From contig CADCAS010000006.1 in the NCBI GenBank assembly GCA_902799465.1, positions 1 to 48,766 of the forward strand: a stretch of 48,766 nucleotides of DNA, given 5' to 3'. The notes beneath the pieces are model-generated. The model ran no database searches, was not told the DNA's origin, and saw only the letters and a list, made by a program, of their open reading frames with translations. The position numbers were made by a program, and so were the translations under genes. This DNA comes from an uncultured Eubacteriales bacterium (lineage in GTDB: Bacteria; Bacillota; Clostridia; Christensenellales; Aristaeellaceae). Of the stretch, positions 27,264 to 36,029 are shown piece after piece (within the stretch, counting starts at the first letter, position 1; each line of letters begins with the position of its first letter).

Positions 27264-28061
27264 ATGACTTACAGTTACTATCCCGGCTGCACGCTCAAGA
27301 CCAAGGCGAAGGGCCTGGACCGTTTTGGCAGGTTGTCGGCCGAGGCGCTGGGCGTACAGCTGGAGGAGATCGAGAACTGGCAGTGCTGCGGGGCTGTGTA
27401 TCCGCAGGCGTCGGACGAGATCGCCACGAAGCTCTCGGCCATCCGGGCGCTGGACGCCGCGAAGGGGAAGGGGCAGAAGCTGCTGACCCTCTGCTCGGCC
27501 TGCCATCACGTCATCAAGCGCGTGAACCATGACATGCAGACCGACGCCAACCTGCGGCAGAAGGCCAACAACTATCTCCAGCTGGAGACCCCCTACCTGG
27601 GCGAGGCCGAGGTGGTGCACTATCTGGAGATGCTCCGGGACGAGGTGGGGTTTGACAACCTCCGCAAGGCGGTGAAGAACCCGCTCAAGGGCGTGAAGAT
27701 CGCCGCCTACTACGGCTGTCTGCTGCTCAGGCCCTCGGGGGTCATGGCCTTTGACGATCCGGAGTGTCCGCGGATCATCGAGGATTTCGTTACAGCCATC
27801 GGCGCGACTCCGGTGATCTACTCCCAGCGCAACGAGTGCTGCGGCGGCTACATGGCCCTGGAGGACAAGCCCGCCGCGCAGAAGCGGGTGGACGCCATTC
27901 TGAAGTCCGCGAAGGACGCGGGCGCGGAGCTGATCATCACCGCGTGTCCGCTGTGCATGTACAACCTGGACGCCAACGCCACGGCGAACGTTCTGCCGGT
28001 GAAGTACTTCACCGAGCTGCTGTATCAGGCGCTGGGCCTTGAAGGAAAGGAGGGGGAATGA
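27264..28061 (+). CDS. hdrB: Heterodisulfide reductase subunit B-like protein
   Basis: A 265-residue protein with two complete CCG domains, which in HdrB bind two noncubane [4Fe-4S] clusters that cleave disulfides. Domain 1: YYPGC (Cys9), CCG near residue 40, CSAC near 77. Domain 2: YYGC near 151, ECCGG near 191, CPLC near 228. All ligand Cys residues are present. In methanogens the substrate is CoM-S-S-CoB; in bacteria the acceptor is unknown or, in some sulfate reducers, DsrC. It overlaps hdrC by 4 bases. It probably delivers electrons to a disulfide or to the FrdAB pair encoded later in the operon. Confidence 0.92.
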   Translation: MTYSYYPGCTLKTKAKGLDRFGRLSAEALGVQLEEIENWQCCGAVYPQASDEIATKLSAIRALDAAKGKGQKLLTLCSACHHVIKRVNHDMQTDANLRQKANNYLQLETPYLGEAEVVHYLEMLRDEVGFDNLRKAVKNPLKGVKIAAYYGCLLLRPSGVMAFDDPECPRIIEDFVTAIGATPVIYSQRNECCGGYMALEDKPAAQKRVDAILKSAKDAGAELIITACPLCMYNLDANATANVLPVKYFTELLYQALGLEGKEGE

Positions 28062-28447
28062 TGGCCGCGAACGTGACCACTGAGGACATCCTGCGCATTT
28101 CGGGCGTCAACCCCCGCAAGTGCATGAAGTGCGGCAAGTGCTCCGGCACCTGTCCCGCCTATGACGAGATGGAGTACCATCCCCACCAGTTCGTCTACAT
28201 GGTCGAGCGCGGCCAGATCGACAAGCTGATGCAGAGCAAGTCCATCTACAGGTGCCTGACATGCTTTGCCTGCCTCGAGCGCTGCCCCCGCAACGTGGAG
28301 CCGGCGAAGCTCATCGAGGCGGTGCGGCTGGCGGTCATCCGTCAGCAGGGCATGAACCACATGACGGAGAACGACATCCCCGCGCTGTTGGACGACAAGC
28401 TGCCCCAGCAGGCCATCGTATCCGCCATGCGCAAATACAAGAAGTAA
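28058..28447 (+). CDS. hdrC: Heterodisulfide reductase subunit C-like ferredoxin
   Basis: A 129-residue protein with two [4Fe-4S] motifs: CMKCGKCSGTCP (Cys22, 25, 28, 32) and CLTCFACLERCP (about Cys66-76). It matches HdrC, the relay between HdrA and HdrB. It starts in an ATGA overlap with hdrB; GGAGGGGG precedes the ATG. The helical C-terminus (VRLAVIRQQGMNHM) is typical of bacterial HdrC. Confidence 0.92.
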   Translation: MMAANVTTEDILRISGVNPRKCMKCGKCSGTCPAYDEMEYHPHQFVYMVERGQIDKLMQSKSIYRCLTCFACLERCPRNVEPAKLIEAVRLAVIRQQGMNHMTENDIPALLDDKLPQQAIVSAMRKYKK

Positions 28448-28462
28448 GGAGGACGGCGCATC

Positions 28463-30454
28463 ATGCAAAAGATTGGCGTATTTGTGTGCTGGTGCGGCAG
28501 CAATATTGCCGCAACTGTCGACGTCAAGGCCGTGGCCAACGCGCTGCGTTCCGAGCCGGGCGTCGTCTTCAGCACAGAGTATCAGTATATGTGCTCCGAA
28601 AACGGGCAGAACCTCATCAAGGATACCATCCGCGACTACAAGCTGGACGGCATTGTGATCTGCTCCTGCTCCCCCCGGATGCACGAGGCGACCTTCCGCA
28701 AGACCGCGCTGGCGGCGGGGCTGAACCCCTACATGGTGGAGATCGCCAACATCCGCGAGCAGGTGTCCTGGATCCACAAGGACATGACCGAGGCCACCGA
28801 CAAGGCCATCGTGCTGGGCCGGGCGGCCATCGCCAAGGTGAAGAAGAACGCCCCGCTGACCGCGGGCACCAGCCCGGTCACCAAGCGGGCGCTGGTCATC
28901 GGCGGCGGCATCGCGGGCATCCAGACCGCGCTGGACGTGGCGGACGCGGGCTACGAGGTGGACATCGTGGAGAAGTCGCCCACCATCGGCGGCCGCATGG
29001 CCCAGCTGGACAAGACCTTCCCGACCCTCGACTGCGCGGCCTGCATCCTCACCCCCAAGATGGTGGAGGCCAACCAGCACGAGAACATCAATCTGCTGAC
29101 CTATTCCGAGGTGGAGAGCGTCTCCGGCTTCGTGGGGTCCTTCAAGGCGAAGATCCGCAAGAAGGCGCGCTTCGTGGACGAGGTGAAGTGCACCGGCTGC
29201 GGCGTCTGCACCGAGAAGTGTCCCTCCCGCAAGGGCTTAAACGAGTTCAACATGGGCCTGAACACCCGTGGCGCGGTGTACATCCCCTTCGCGCAGGCGG
29301 TGCCCAACAAGGCCGTCATCGACGCCTCCAACTGCATCCACTTCCGCACCGGCAAGTGCGGCATCTGTGAAAAGAACTGCTCCGCCGGGGCCATCAAGTT
29401 CGACCAGCAGGACGAGATCATCGAGCGCGACTACGGCGCCATCGTCGTGGCCACCGGCTTCAAGCCCATCGACGCCTCGGCCTTCGACGAGTACGCCTAC
29501 AACCAGTCCAAGGACGTGGTGACCTCCCTGGAGTTCGAGCGCCTGATGAACGCCGCGGGTCCCACCAAGGGCACGCTGCTTCGGCCCTCCGACGGCGAGC
29601 ATCCCCACGAGATCGTGTTCATACAGTGCGTAGGCAGCCGCTGTTCCCGGGACGCCTCCAAGGGCAAGGAGTACTGCTCCAAGATCTGCTGCATGTACAC
29701 CGCCAAGCACGCCATGCTGGTGCGGGAGAAGTACCCCGACACCAAGGTGCATGTGTTCTACATCGACGTGCGCACCCCCGGCAAGAACTTCGACGAGTTC
29801 TACCGACGCGCGGTGGAGCAGTACGGCGTGGACTACATCAAGGGCATGGTGGGCAAGGTCACCGTGGAGGGGAAGAAGCTGCGCGTACAGGGCAGCGACC
29901 TGATCTCCAACGAGCAGGTGCACATCGACGCCGACATGGTGGTGCTGGCCACAGCCATCGAGCCCGATCCCACCGCACGCTCCATCGGCACCATGCTCAC
30001 CGCCTCCATGGATACCAACGACTTCTTTACCGAAGCCCATCCCAAGCTGCGGCCGGTGGAGAGCCCCACGGCGGGCATCTTCCTCTCCGGCGTGTGCCAG
30101 GGCCCCAAGGACATCCCCGAGACCGTGTCCCAGGCGGGCGCGGCGGCCAGCAAGGTCATCGGCCTGCTCTCCAAGAACGAGCTGGTGGGCAACCCCTGCG
30201 TGGCCCACGCCAACGAGCTGCTGTGCAACGGCTGCAGCCAGTGTGAGCGCGTGTGCCCCTACGGCGCCATCACCTATGTGGAGAAGGAGGTCCGCGGGCC
30301 CGAGTTCCGCGGCACCAAGCGCGTGGCCGTGGTCAACGAGGCCGTGTGCCAGGGCTGCGGCGCGTGCACCGTCACCTGTCCGTCCACGGCGATGGATTTG
30401 AAGGGCTTCTCGAACAACCAGATCATGGCGGAGGTGGACGCGATATGTCGGTAA
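28463..30454 (+). CDS. hdrA: Heterodisulfide reductase subunit A-like flavoprotein
   Basis: A 663-residue protein, the full length for HdrA, the flavin-bifurcating subunit. The N-terminal domain has Cys motifs (CWCGSNIA, CSCSPRMHE). The FAD Rossmann motif GGGIAGIQTALD lies near residue 146, followed by GGRMAQLDKTFPTLDCAACILTPKM. Inserted [4Fe-4S] motifs are CTGCGVCTEKCPS (about 243) and CGICEKNCSAG (about 300). The C-terminal ferredoxin domain has CNGCSQCERVCP (about 588) and CQGCGACTVTCP (about 629). The site that is sometimes selenocysteine is Cys here (VGSRCSRD). It should split electron pairs between ferredoxin and HdrBC. It overlaps mvhD by 10 bases. Confidence 0.94.
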   Translation: MQKIGVFVCWCGSNIAATVDVKAVANALRSEPGVVFSTEYQYMCSENGQNLIKDTIRDYKLDGIVICSCSPRMHEATFRKTALAAGLNPYMVEIANIREQVSWIHKDMTEATDKAIVLGRAAIAKVKKNAPLTAGTSPVTKRALVIGGGIAGIQTALDVADAGYEVDIVEKSPTIGGRMAQLDKTFPTLDCAACILTPKMVEANQHENINLLTYSEVESVSGFVGSFKAKIRKKARFVDEVKCTGCGVCTEKCPSRKGLNEFNMGLNTRGAVYIPFAQAVPNKAVIDASNCIHFRTGKCGICEKNCSAGAIKFDQQDEIIERDYGAIVVATGFKPIDASAFDEYAYNQSKDVVTSLEFERLMNAAGPTKGTLLRPSDGEHPHEIVFIQCVGSRCSRDASKGKEYCSKICCMYTAKHAMLVREKYPDTKVHVFYIDVRTPGKNFDEFYRRAVEQYGVDYIKGMVGKVTVEGKKLRVQGSDLISNEQVHIDADMVVLATAIEPDPTARSIGTMLTASMDTNDFFTEAHPKLRPVESPTAGIFLSGVCQGPKDIPETVSQAGAAASKVIGLLSKNELVGNPCVAHANELLCNGCSQCERVCPYGAITYVEKEVRGPEFRGTKRVAVVNEAVCQGCGACTVTCPSTAMDLKGFSNNQIMAEVDAICR

Positions 30455-30885
30455 ATACTGAATGGAAACCCAAGATCGTCGCCTTCTGCTGCAACTGGTG
30501 CAGCTACGCGGGCGCGGACCTGGCCGGCTCCAGCCGACTGTCCTATCCCGCCGACGTGAAGATCATCCGCATCCCCTGCTCCTGCCGCCTGAACCCGCTG
30601 TTCATCCTGCGGGCCTTCCAGCGGGGCGCGGACGGCGTGATACTCTGCGGCTGCCATCCCGGCGACTGCCACTATTCCACCGGCAACTACTACGCCCGCC
30701 GGCGCATGACGCTGCTGTTCTCCATGCTCAGCTACCTGGGCATCGACAGCCGCCGCACCCGGGTGGAGTGGGTCTCCGCCGCGGAGGGCCCCAAGTTCGC
30801 CGCCACCATGAACGACTTTGCCAAAACCATCACCGAGCTGGGTGAGAACGTGAAATTGGGGGATCTGCGATGCAAAGAGAATTGA
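30445..30885 (+). CDS. mvhD: MvhD/FlxD-like [2Fe-2S] electron-transfer subunit
   Basis: A 146-residue protein of the MvhD family, a small iron-sulfur protein that links HdrA to its electron donor. Cys motifs: CCNWCSYAGAD (about residue 13), IPCSCRLNP and CGCHPGDCHY, all typical. The start at 30445 lies inside the end of hdrA, with GGAGG 10 bases before. It overlaps the next gene by 16 bases. In Flx-type operons the homologue (FlxD) sits beside the NADH-oxidising subunits, as here. Confidence 0.92.
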   Translation: MSVNTEWKPKIVAFCCNWCSYAGADLAGSSRLSYPADVKIIRIPCSCRLNPLFILRAFQRGADGVILCGCHPGDCHYSTGNYYARRRMTLLFSMLSYLGIDSRRTRVEWVSAAEGPKFAATMNDFAKTITELGENVKLGDLRCKEN

Positions 30886-31844
30886 TTGACCGCATCCGCG
30901 CCCTGATGGATGAGGGCGTCGCCACCCGCGTGCTGGGGTGGAAGAAGGGCGAGTTCTTCTACGACACCGAGCCCGCCATACTGACCGCGGAGCAGCTGGA
31001 CCAGCTGGTCTACGACTCCTTCTGCGGCCCGAACCTGTCCAAGTATCTCATCCAGGAGATGCCGAAGCTGGAGGGGAAGATCATCGCCCTCATCAAGCCC
31101 TGCGACAGCTACTCCTTCAACCAGCTGTGCACTGAGCACCGCGTCGACCGGGAGAAGGTCTACGTCATTGGCGTAGGCTGCAAGGGCAAAATCGACGTGG
31201 ACAAGCTCCGCGCCAGGGGCATCACCGGCATCACCGCCATCGACGAGGACGGCGATACCCTGACCGTGCACACCCTCTACGGCGACGAGACCGTGAACCG
31301 CCATGAGGTCCTTCTGAACAAGTGCCTGACCTGCAAGGGCAAGGAGCACAGGGTGTTCGACGAGCAGATCGGCGAGTCCGAGGACACCTCCGCCGGCGCG
31401 GACCGCTTCGACATGGTGAAGAAGCTCGAGGCCATGACCGCCCAGGAGCGCTTTGAATTCTGGCGCGGGGAGCTGTCGAAGTGCATCCGCTGCAACGCCT
31501 GCCGGAATGTCTGTCCCGCCTGCTCCTGCGTGAAGTGCGTGTTCGACAATCCCAACACCGGGGTCCAGAACAAGGCCGCCGCGGACGACTTCGAGGAGAA
31601 CATGTTCCACATCATCCGGGCCTTCCACGTGGCCGGGCGCTGCACCGACTGCGGCGAGTGCTCCCGCGTGTGCCCGCAGGGCATCCCGCTGCACCTTCTG
31701 AACCGCAAATTCATCGCCGACATCGACGATCTGTACGGCGAGTATCAGGCGGGCGAGGAGATCGGCCAGCGGCATCCCGTCATCAACTACACCCAGGAGG
31801 ACTGCGAGCCCTCCGTTGTCCGGGAGAGGGGGAATCAGGCATGA
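30870..31844 (+). CDS. Flx-type iron-sulfur subunit (FrhB/FdhB-like with dicluster ferredoxin domain)
   Basis: A 324-residue cytoplasmic protein. Residues to about 190 resemble F420-hydrogenase/formate dehydrogenase beta-type folds (IALIKPCDSYSFNQL, VYVIGVGCKGKI, KCLTCKGKEH). The C-terminal part holds two [4Fe-4S] motifs, CIRCNACRNVCPACSCVKC (about 205) and CTDCGECSRVCPQG (about 258). It corresponds to one of the FlxB/FlxC iron-sulfur subunits of HdrABC-FlxABCD operons; I cannot tell which from sequence alone. An ATGA overlap joins it to the next gene. It is likely to pass electrons between FlxA and MvhD/HdrA. Confidence 0.8.
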   Translation: MQRELIDRIRALMDEGVATRVLGWKKGEFFYDTEPAILTAEQLDQLVYDSFCGPNLSKYLIQEMPKLEGKIIALIKPCDSYSFNQLCTEHRVDREKVYVIGVGCKGKIDVDKLRARGITGITAIDEDGDTLTVHTLYGDETVNRHEVLLNKCLTCKGKEHRVFDEQIGESEDTSAGADRFDMVKKLEAMTAQERFEFWRGELSKCIRCNACRNVCPACSCVKCVFDNPNTGVQNKAAADDFEENMFHIIRAFHVAGRCTDCGECSRVCPQGIPLHLLNRKFIADIDDLYGEYQAGEEIGQRHPVINYTQEDCEPSVVRERGNQA

Positions 31845-32854
31845 AAAAGCTGAGCCTCAATTCCCTGAATCAGTGGCTTGAGGGCATCGCCGGGGAACGC
31901 CGGGTCATCGCGCCCATCGAGGCCGCGGATCAGGTGAACTACGGCGTGTGGACCCCGGACAGCAAGATCCGTCTGGACGCGCTGCGCACCGTCAAGTCCG
32001 CCAAGGACGCATTCTTCCCCCAGGTGGAGAACATGATGAACTTCAGGGCCGAGGGCAAGAATCTGTCCGTTGAGATGATCGACCCCAAGGCCGAGGATTT
32101 CGTGATCCTGGGCGTGAAGGCCTGCGACGCCAGGAGCTTCGACATCCTGGACAGGGTGTTCCTGTCCGACCCCTACGATCCCTTCTACGCCGCGCGGCGC
32201 GAGCACGCCACCGTCGTTACACTGGCCTGCGGAAGGCCCGACGAGAACTGCTTCTGCGTAAACTTCGGCATCGACCCCGCCGACCCCAAGGGCGACGCCA
32301 CGATGTGGATCGTGGACGACACACTCTATCTGCGGGCCAACACCGAAAAGGGCGAGGCGCTGGTGAAAGACCTGGAGGACGCCGACGACGCGGCAGTAAA
32401 AGCCCAGCAGGCGAAGACCCGCGAGGTCGCCGAGAAGCTGCCCTTCGCGCGCCTGAATCTGAAGGGCTTCGACGGCGACCACCTGATGGAGAAGTTCAAC
32501 GACCCGCACTGGGCAGAGCTCTCCCGGGCCTGCCTGGGCTGCGGCACCTGTACCTTCGTGTGCCCCACCTGCCAGTGCTACGACATCCGGGACTTCGACA
32601 CCGGCCACGGCGTCCAGCGCTACCGCTGCTGGGACAGCTGCATGTATTCCGACTTCACCCTGATGGCCCACGGCACCAACCGTCCCACCCAGGTGGAGCG
32701 CTTCCGCCAGAGGTTCATGCACAAGCTGATCTACTTCCCCTCCAACAACGAGGGCATGTACTCCTGCGTGGGCTGCGGCCGCTGCCTGGCCAAGTGCCCG
32801 CAGAATCTCAATATCGTCAAGGTTATCAAGGCGCTTGGAGGTGACGAGGCATGA
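31841..32854 (+). CDS. Flx-type iron-sulfur subunit (AsrA/HydB-like)
   Basis: A 337-residue protein. The N-terminal half (KLSLNSLNQWLEGI, VILGVKACDARSFDILDRVFL, CFCVNFGIDPAD) resembles the beta subunits of sulfhydrogenase and anaerobic sulfite reductase A. The C-terminal half carries CLGCGTCTFVCPTCQC (about 230) and CVGCGRCLAKCPQN (about 306), both [4Fe-4S]. Proteins of this type usually pair with an FAD/NAD(P)H subunit, which is the next gene here. Start codon ATGA overlaps the previous stop; the next gene overlaps its stop in the same way. Confidence 0.82.
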   Translation: MKKLSLNSLNQWLEGIAGERRVIAPIEAADQVNYGVWTPDSKIRLDALRTVKSAKDAFFPQVENMMNFRAEGKNLSVEMIDPKAEDFVILGVKACDARSFDILDRVFLSDPYDPFYAARREHATVVTLACGRPDENCFCVNFGIDPADPKGDATMWIVDDTLYLRANTEKGEALVKDLEDADDAAVKAQQAKTREVAEKLPFARLNLKGFDGDHLMEKFNDPHWAELSRACLGCGTCTFVCPTCQCYDIRDFDTGHGVQRYRCWDSCMYSDFTLMAHGTNRPTQVERFRQRFMHKLIYFPSNNEGMYSCVGCGRCLAKCPQNLNIVKVIKALGGDEA

Positions 32855-33681
32855 GGACCGACAACCTGATCCCGATGATCGGCGTGGTCACCGAGATCCG
32901 CCAGGACACCCCCGACATCAAGACCTTCCGGGTGGAGAAGCCCGAGGGCGGCAAGTGCTTCGAGCACATGCCCGGCCAGTGCGCCATGCTGTCCATCCCC
33001 GGGGTAGGCGAGGCGATGTTCTCCATCACCTCCTCGCCGACGGTGAAGGATTACCAGGAGTTTTCCATCAAGAAGTGCGGCTGCCTTACCGAATGGCTCC
33101 ACGCCATGGAGCCCGGCCAGCAGATCATGATCCGCGGCCCCTTCGGCAAGCACTTCCCGGTGGAGGATGCGCTGAAGGGGAAGGATTTGCTGTTCATCGC
33201 GGGCGGCGTTGGCCTTGCCCCGCTGCACTCCGTCATCAACTACGTGCTGGACAACCGCGATGACTACGGCAAGGTGGACATCGTCTATGGCTCCCGCTCG
33301 AAGGACGATCTGCTGGACATCGACGAGATCCAGTCCAGCTGGATGGACCCCGCCAACCGCATGGACGTCCACCTGACCATCGACCGCCCGCAGGAGGGCT
33401 GGGACGGCCATGTGGCCTTCGTGCCCACCTACGTGGAGGAGCTGGGCTTTGACCCCAACAAGACCGTGCTGGTCTGCGGCCCGCCCATCATGATCAAGTT
33501 CGTGCTCCAGGCCCTGACCAAGCTGGGCTTTCAGAAGGAGCAGGTCTACACCACCATGGAGCTGCGCATGAAGTGCGGCCTCGGCAAGTGCGGCCGCTGC
33601 AACATCGGCGACAAATACGTCTGCAAGGACGGGCCGGTGTTCAGGTTTGACGAGCTGGATGAATTGCCGTCCGAGTACTGA
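32851..33681 (+). CDS. FAD/NAD(P)H-binding oxidoreductase subunit (FlxA-like)
   Basis: A 276-residue ferredoxin-reductase-fold protein. The FAD domain is in the first roughly 100 residues (MPGQCAMLSIPGVGEAMFSITSSP). The NAD(P)H domain starts at LLFIAGGVGLAPLHSVINY (about 113). The C-terminal [2Fe-2S] motif CGLGKCGRCNIGDKYVC is like that of the dihydroorotate dehydrogenase electron-transfer subunit. In the Flx modules of anaerobes this subunit oxidises NADH, and it is the only pyridine-nucleotide site in the operon, so NADH or NADPH should be the donor. It is coupled to the preceding gene by an ATGA overlap. Confidence 0.9.
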   Translation: MRTDNLIPMIGVVTEIRQDTPDIKTFRVEKPEGGKCFEHMPGQCAMLSIPGVGEAMFSITSSPTVKDYQEFSIKKCGCLTEWLHAMEPGQQIMIRGPFGKHFPVEDALKGKDLLFIAGGVGLAPLHSVINYVLDNRDDYGKVDIVYGSRSKDDLLDIDEIQSSWMDPANRMDVHLTIDRPQEGWDGHVAFVPTYVEELGFDPNKTVLVCGPPIMIKFVLQALTKLGFQKEQVYTTMELRMKCGLGKCGRCNIGDKYVCKDGPVFRFDELDELPSEY

Positions 33682-33700
33682 TTGGAGGATGGATAAAGCA

Positions 33701-34375
33701 ATGGCTGATATGGTAAACGTTTTCCTCTATGGAAAGAAATACGAGGTTCCCTCCGATCTTACGATCATGGAGGCGATGGAATACGCGGGGTACAGGCTGG
33801 TGCGCGGCGTCGGCTGTCGAAACGGCTTCTGCGGCGCGTGCGCCACGGTGTACCGCGTCAAGGGGGACCGGGAGCTGCACGCGGCGCTGGCCTGCTCCAC
33901 CAAGGTGGAGGACGGCATGTACGTGGCGACGCTGCCCTTCTTCCCGCTGATCAAGGAGACCTACGACATCGAGAAGGTGCGTCCGGACGAGCAGATCATG
34001 ATGCAGCTCTATCCCGAGATCTACTCCTGCGTGGGCTGCAACGCCTGCACCAAGGCGTGCTCCCAGGGCCTGAACGTGATGCAATACATCGCCCACGCGC
34101 AGCGCGGCGAGTATGACAAGTGCGCGCAGCTGTCCTTTGACTGCGTGATGTGCGGCATCTGCTCCTCCCGCTGCCCGGCGGGCATCTCCCATCCCCAGGT
34201 GGCCATGCTGGCCCGCAGGCTCAACGGCAAGTACATCGCGCCGGAGTCCAAGCACCTGGCCGAGCGCGTCAAGGAGATCCAGGACGGCCTGTGCGCCGAG
34301 GCGATGGAGGCCATCATGGCCAAGCCCATCGAGGAGCTCAAGGAACTCTACAACCACCGCGATATCGAGAAGTAA
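33701..34375 (+). CDS. frdB: Fumarate reductase/succinate dehydrogenase-type iron-sulfur subunit
   Basis: A 224-residue protein of SdhB/FrdB type. The N-terminal [2Fe-2S] domain has GVGCRNGFCGAC and ALACST. Two further motifs follow, CVGCNACTKACSQG (about 111) and CVMCGICSSRCPAG (about 149). The family usually binds one [4Fe-4S] and one [3Fe-4S] cluster; both motifs here keep all four Cys, suggesting two [4Fe-4S] clusters. Unlike methanogen TfrB it has no CCG domain, but a separate HdrB is in the same operon. I chose ATG 33701 (GGAGG 12 bases before); ATG 33689 is too close to the site. No membrane-anchor gene is present. Confidence 0.88.
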   Translation: MADMVNVFLYGKKYEVPSDLTIMEAMEYAGYRLVRGVGCRNGFCGACATVYRVKGDRELHAALACSTKVEDGMYVATLPFFPLIKETYDIEKVRPDEQIMMQLYPEIYSCVGCNACTKACSQGLNVMQYIAHAQRGEYDKCAQLSFDCVMCGICSSRCPAGISHPQVAMLARRLNGKYIAPESKHLAERVKEIQDGLCAEAMEAIMAKPIEELKELYNHRDIEK

Positions 34376-34387
34376 GGGGGCGGGCTG

Positions 34388-35992
34388 ATGATTTTCACTG
34401 AGGAAATGCTTCAATCGATGAAGAAGGTCGAGGCGGCGCGCGAGGCGAACATCGCCCTGGAGCCCCGCCGCATGACGGCAGAGGAGAAGGACAGCCTTCT
34501 CAACCAATACCATCCCGACTACAAGGACGCCGGCTTCACCACCATCAAGGTGGGCCCCAACGCCGGTCAGAAGTGCCCCGTGGAGCTCAACGAGATGATC
34601 GAGGGCCACGCCCGGGTGCTGGACATGGACATCGACCTGGACAAGGTGGACTACGAGGCCGACGTGCTGATCATCGGCGGCGGCGGCGCGGGCTCCAGTG
34701 CTGCCATCGAGGCCCACAAGGCCGGCGCGAAGGTGATGATGGTCACCAAGCTGCGCATCGGCGACGCCAATACCATGATGGCCGAGGGCGGCATCCAGGC
34801 CGCGGACAAGCCCAACGATTCCCCCGCCCAGCACTATCTGGACGTCATGGGCGGCGGCCACTACGCCAACCGGCCCGAGCTGGTCAGGAAGCTGGTCATG
34901 GACGGCCCCGGCGCGATCCAGTGGCTGAACCAGCTGGGCGTGGAGTTCGACAAGGACGCCGACGGCACCATGATCACCACCCACGGCGGCGGCACCTCCC
35001 GCAAGCGCATGCATGCGGCGGCGGACTATTCCGGCGCGGAGATCATGCGCACCCTGCGCGACGAGGTGCTCAATCGCGGCATCCCCGTCATCGACTTCAC
35101 CGCCGCCATCGAGATCATCAAGGACGACCAGGGCCGTGCCTCGGGCGCGGTGCTGCTGAACATGGAGACCGGCGAGGTGCTCATCGCGCGGGCCAAGTGC
35201 GTGGTCATCGCCACCGGCGGCGCGGGCCGCATGCACTATCAGGGCTTCCCGACGTCCAACCACTACGGCGCGACGGCGGACGGCCTGATCCTGGGCTATC
35301 GCGCGGGCGCGAAGCTGCTGTATCAGGACACCCTCCAGTACCATCCCACAGGCGTGGCCTTCCCCAAGCAGATCTTCGGCGCGCTGGTGACCGAGAAGGT
35401 GCGCTCGATGGGCGCGAAGCTCATCAACGTGGACGGCGAGGTGTTCATGCACCCGCTGGAGACCCGCGACGTGGCCGCCGCCTCCATCATCCGGGAGTGC
35501 TCCGACCATGACAAGGGCGTGCCCACCCCCGCCGGCAAGGCCGTGTGGCTGGACACCCCCATGATCGACAAAATCCACGGCAAGGGCACCCTCGAGAAGC
35601 GCCTGCCCGCCATGCTCAGGATGTACCTGAAGTTCGGCATCGACATGCGCGAGACCCCCATCCTGGTCTATCCCACCCTCCACTACCAGAACGGCGGCCT
35701 GGAGATCACCGTGGACGGCCAGACCTGCGTGGAAAACCTGTTCGTGGCAGGCGAGGCCGTCGGCGGCATCCACGGCAGGAACCGCCTGATGGGCAACAGC
35801 CTGTTGGACATCATCGTGTTCGGCCGCAACGCCGGTCAGCAGGCCAGCGCCAAGGCCAGGACCGTCACCCCCGGCAAGCCCACCCTGGACCACGTCAAGA
35901 AGTACGACGAGGCCCTCAAGGCCGCCGGCATCCAGTCCAAGGCCCTGTCCCCCAAGCTGCTCCCGGACTATACCCGAAAGGTCAACGACTGA
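34388..35992 (+). CDS. frdA: Fumarate reductase/succinate dehydrogenase-type flavoprotein subunit
   Basis: A 534-residue FAD enzyme. After an N-terminal extension of about 90 residues comes the FAD motif ADVLIIGGGGAGSSAAIEA, then MMAEGGIQAA and the THGGGTSRKR segment. Substrate-site signatures are YHPTGVAF, TLHYQNGG (His near 430) and HGRNRLMGNSLLD (Arg near 461), as in fumarate reductases. There is no Tat or Sec signal, so it acts in the cytoplasm. It is the last gene of the operon, 12 bases after frdB, and is followed by a strong terminator. Reduction of fumarate to succinate is the likely direction in an anaerobe; L-aspartate oxidase is less likely because no nad genes are present and frdB is paired. 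Confidence 0.9.
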   Translation: MIFTEEMLQSMKKVEAAREANIALEPRRMTAEEKDSLLNQYHPDYKDAGFTTIKVGPNAGQKCPVELNEMIEGHARVLDMDIDLDKVDYEADVLIIGGGGAGSSAAIEAHKAGAKVMMVTKLRIGDANTMMAEGGIQAADKPNDSPAQHYLDVMGGGHYANRPELVRKLVMDGPGAIQWLNQLGVEFDKDADGTMITTHGGGTSRKRMHAAADYSGAEIMRTLRDEVLNRGIPVIDFTAAIEIIKDDQGRASGAVLLNMETGEVLIARAKCVVIATGGAGRMHYQGFPTSNHYGATADGLILGYRAGAKLLYQDTLQYHPTGVAFPKQIFGALVTEKVRSMGAKLINVDGEVFMHPLETRDVAAASIIRECSDHDKGVPTPAGKAVWLDTPMIDKIHGKGTLEKRLPAMLRMYLKFGIDMRETPILVYPTLHYQNGGLEITVDGQTCVENLFVAGEAVGGIHGRNRLMGNSLLDIIVFGRNAGQQASAKARTVTPGKPTLDHVKKYDEALKAAGIQSKALSPKLLPDYTRKVND

Positions 35993-35998
35993 TTTCTT

Positions 35999-36028
35999 CC
36001 CCCGTTCGGCTTCGGACGGGGGCTTTTT
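35999..36028 (+). terminator. Rho-independent terminator of the hdr-frd operon
   Basis: CCCCCGTTCG (35999-36008) pairs with CGGACGGGGG (36013-36022) over a 4-base loop, followed by CTTTTT. Confidence 0.9.
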
Positions 36029-36029
36029 G

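Noticed and set aside
27264..35992. An archaeal origin of the heterodisulfide reductase genes by recent transfer
   Set aside because: Codon use and GC look like those of neighbouring bacterial genes, and HdrABC-Flx modules are widespread in anaerobic bacteria, so recent transfer from a methanogen is not supported.
34388..35992. L-aspartate oxidase (NadB) as the identity of the flavoprotein
   Set aside because: No nadA or nadC is adjacent, and the gene is paired with an FrdB-type iron-sulfur subunit, which NadB does not use.
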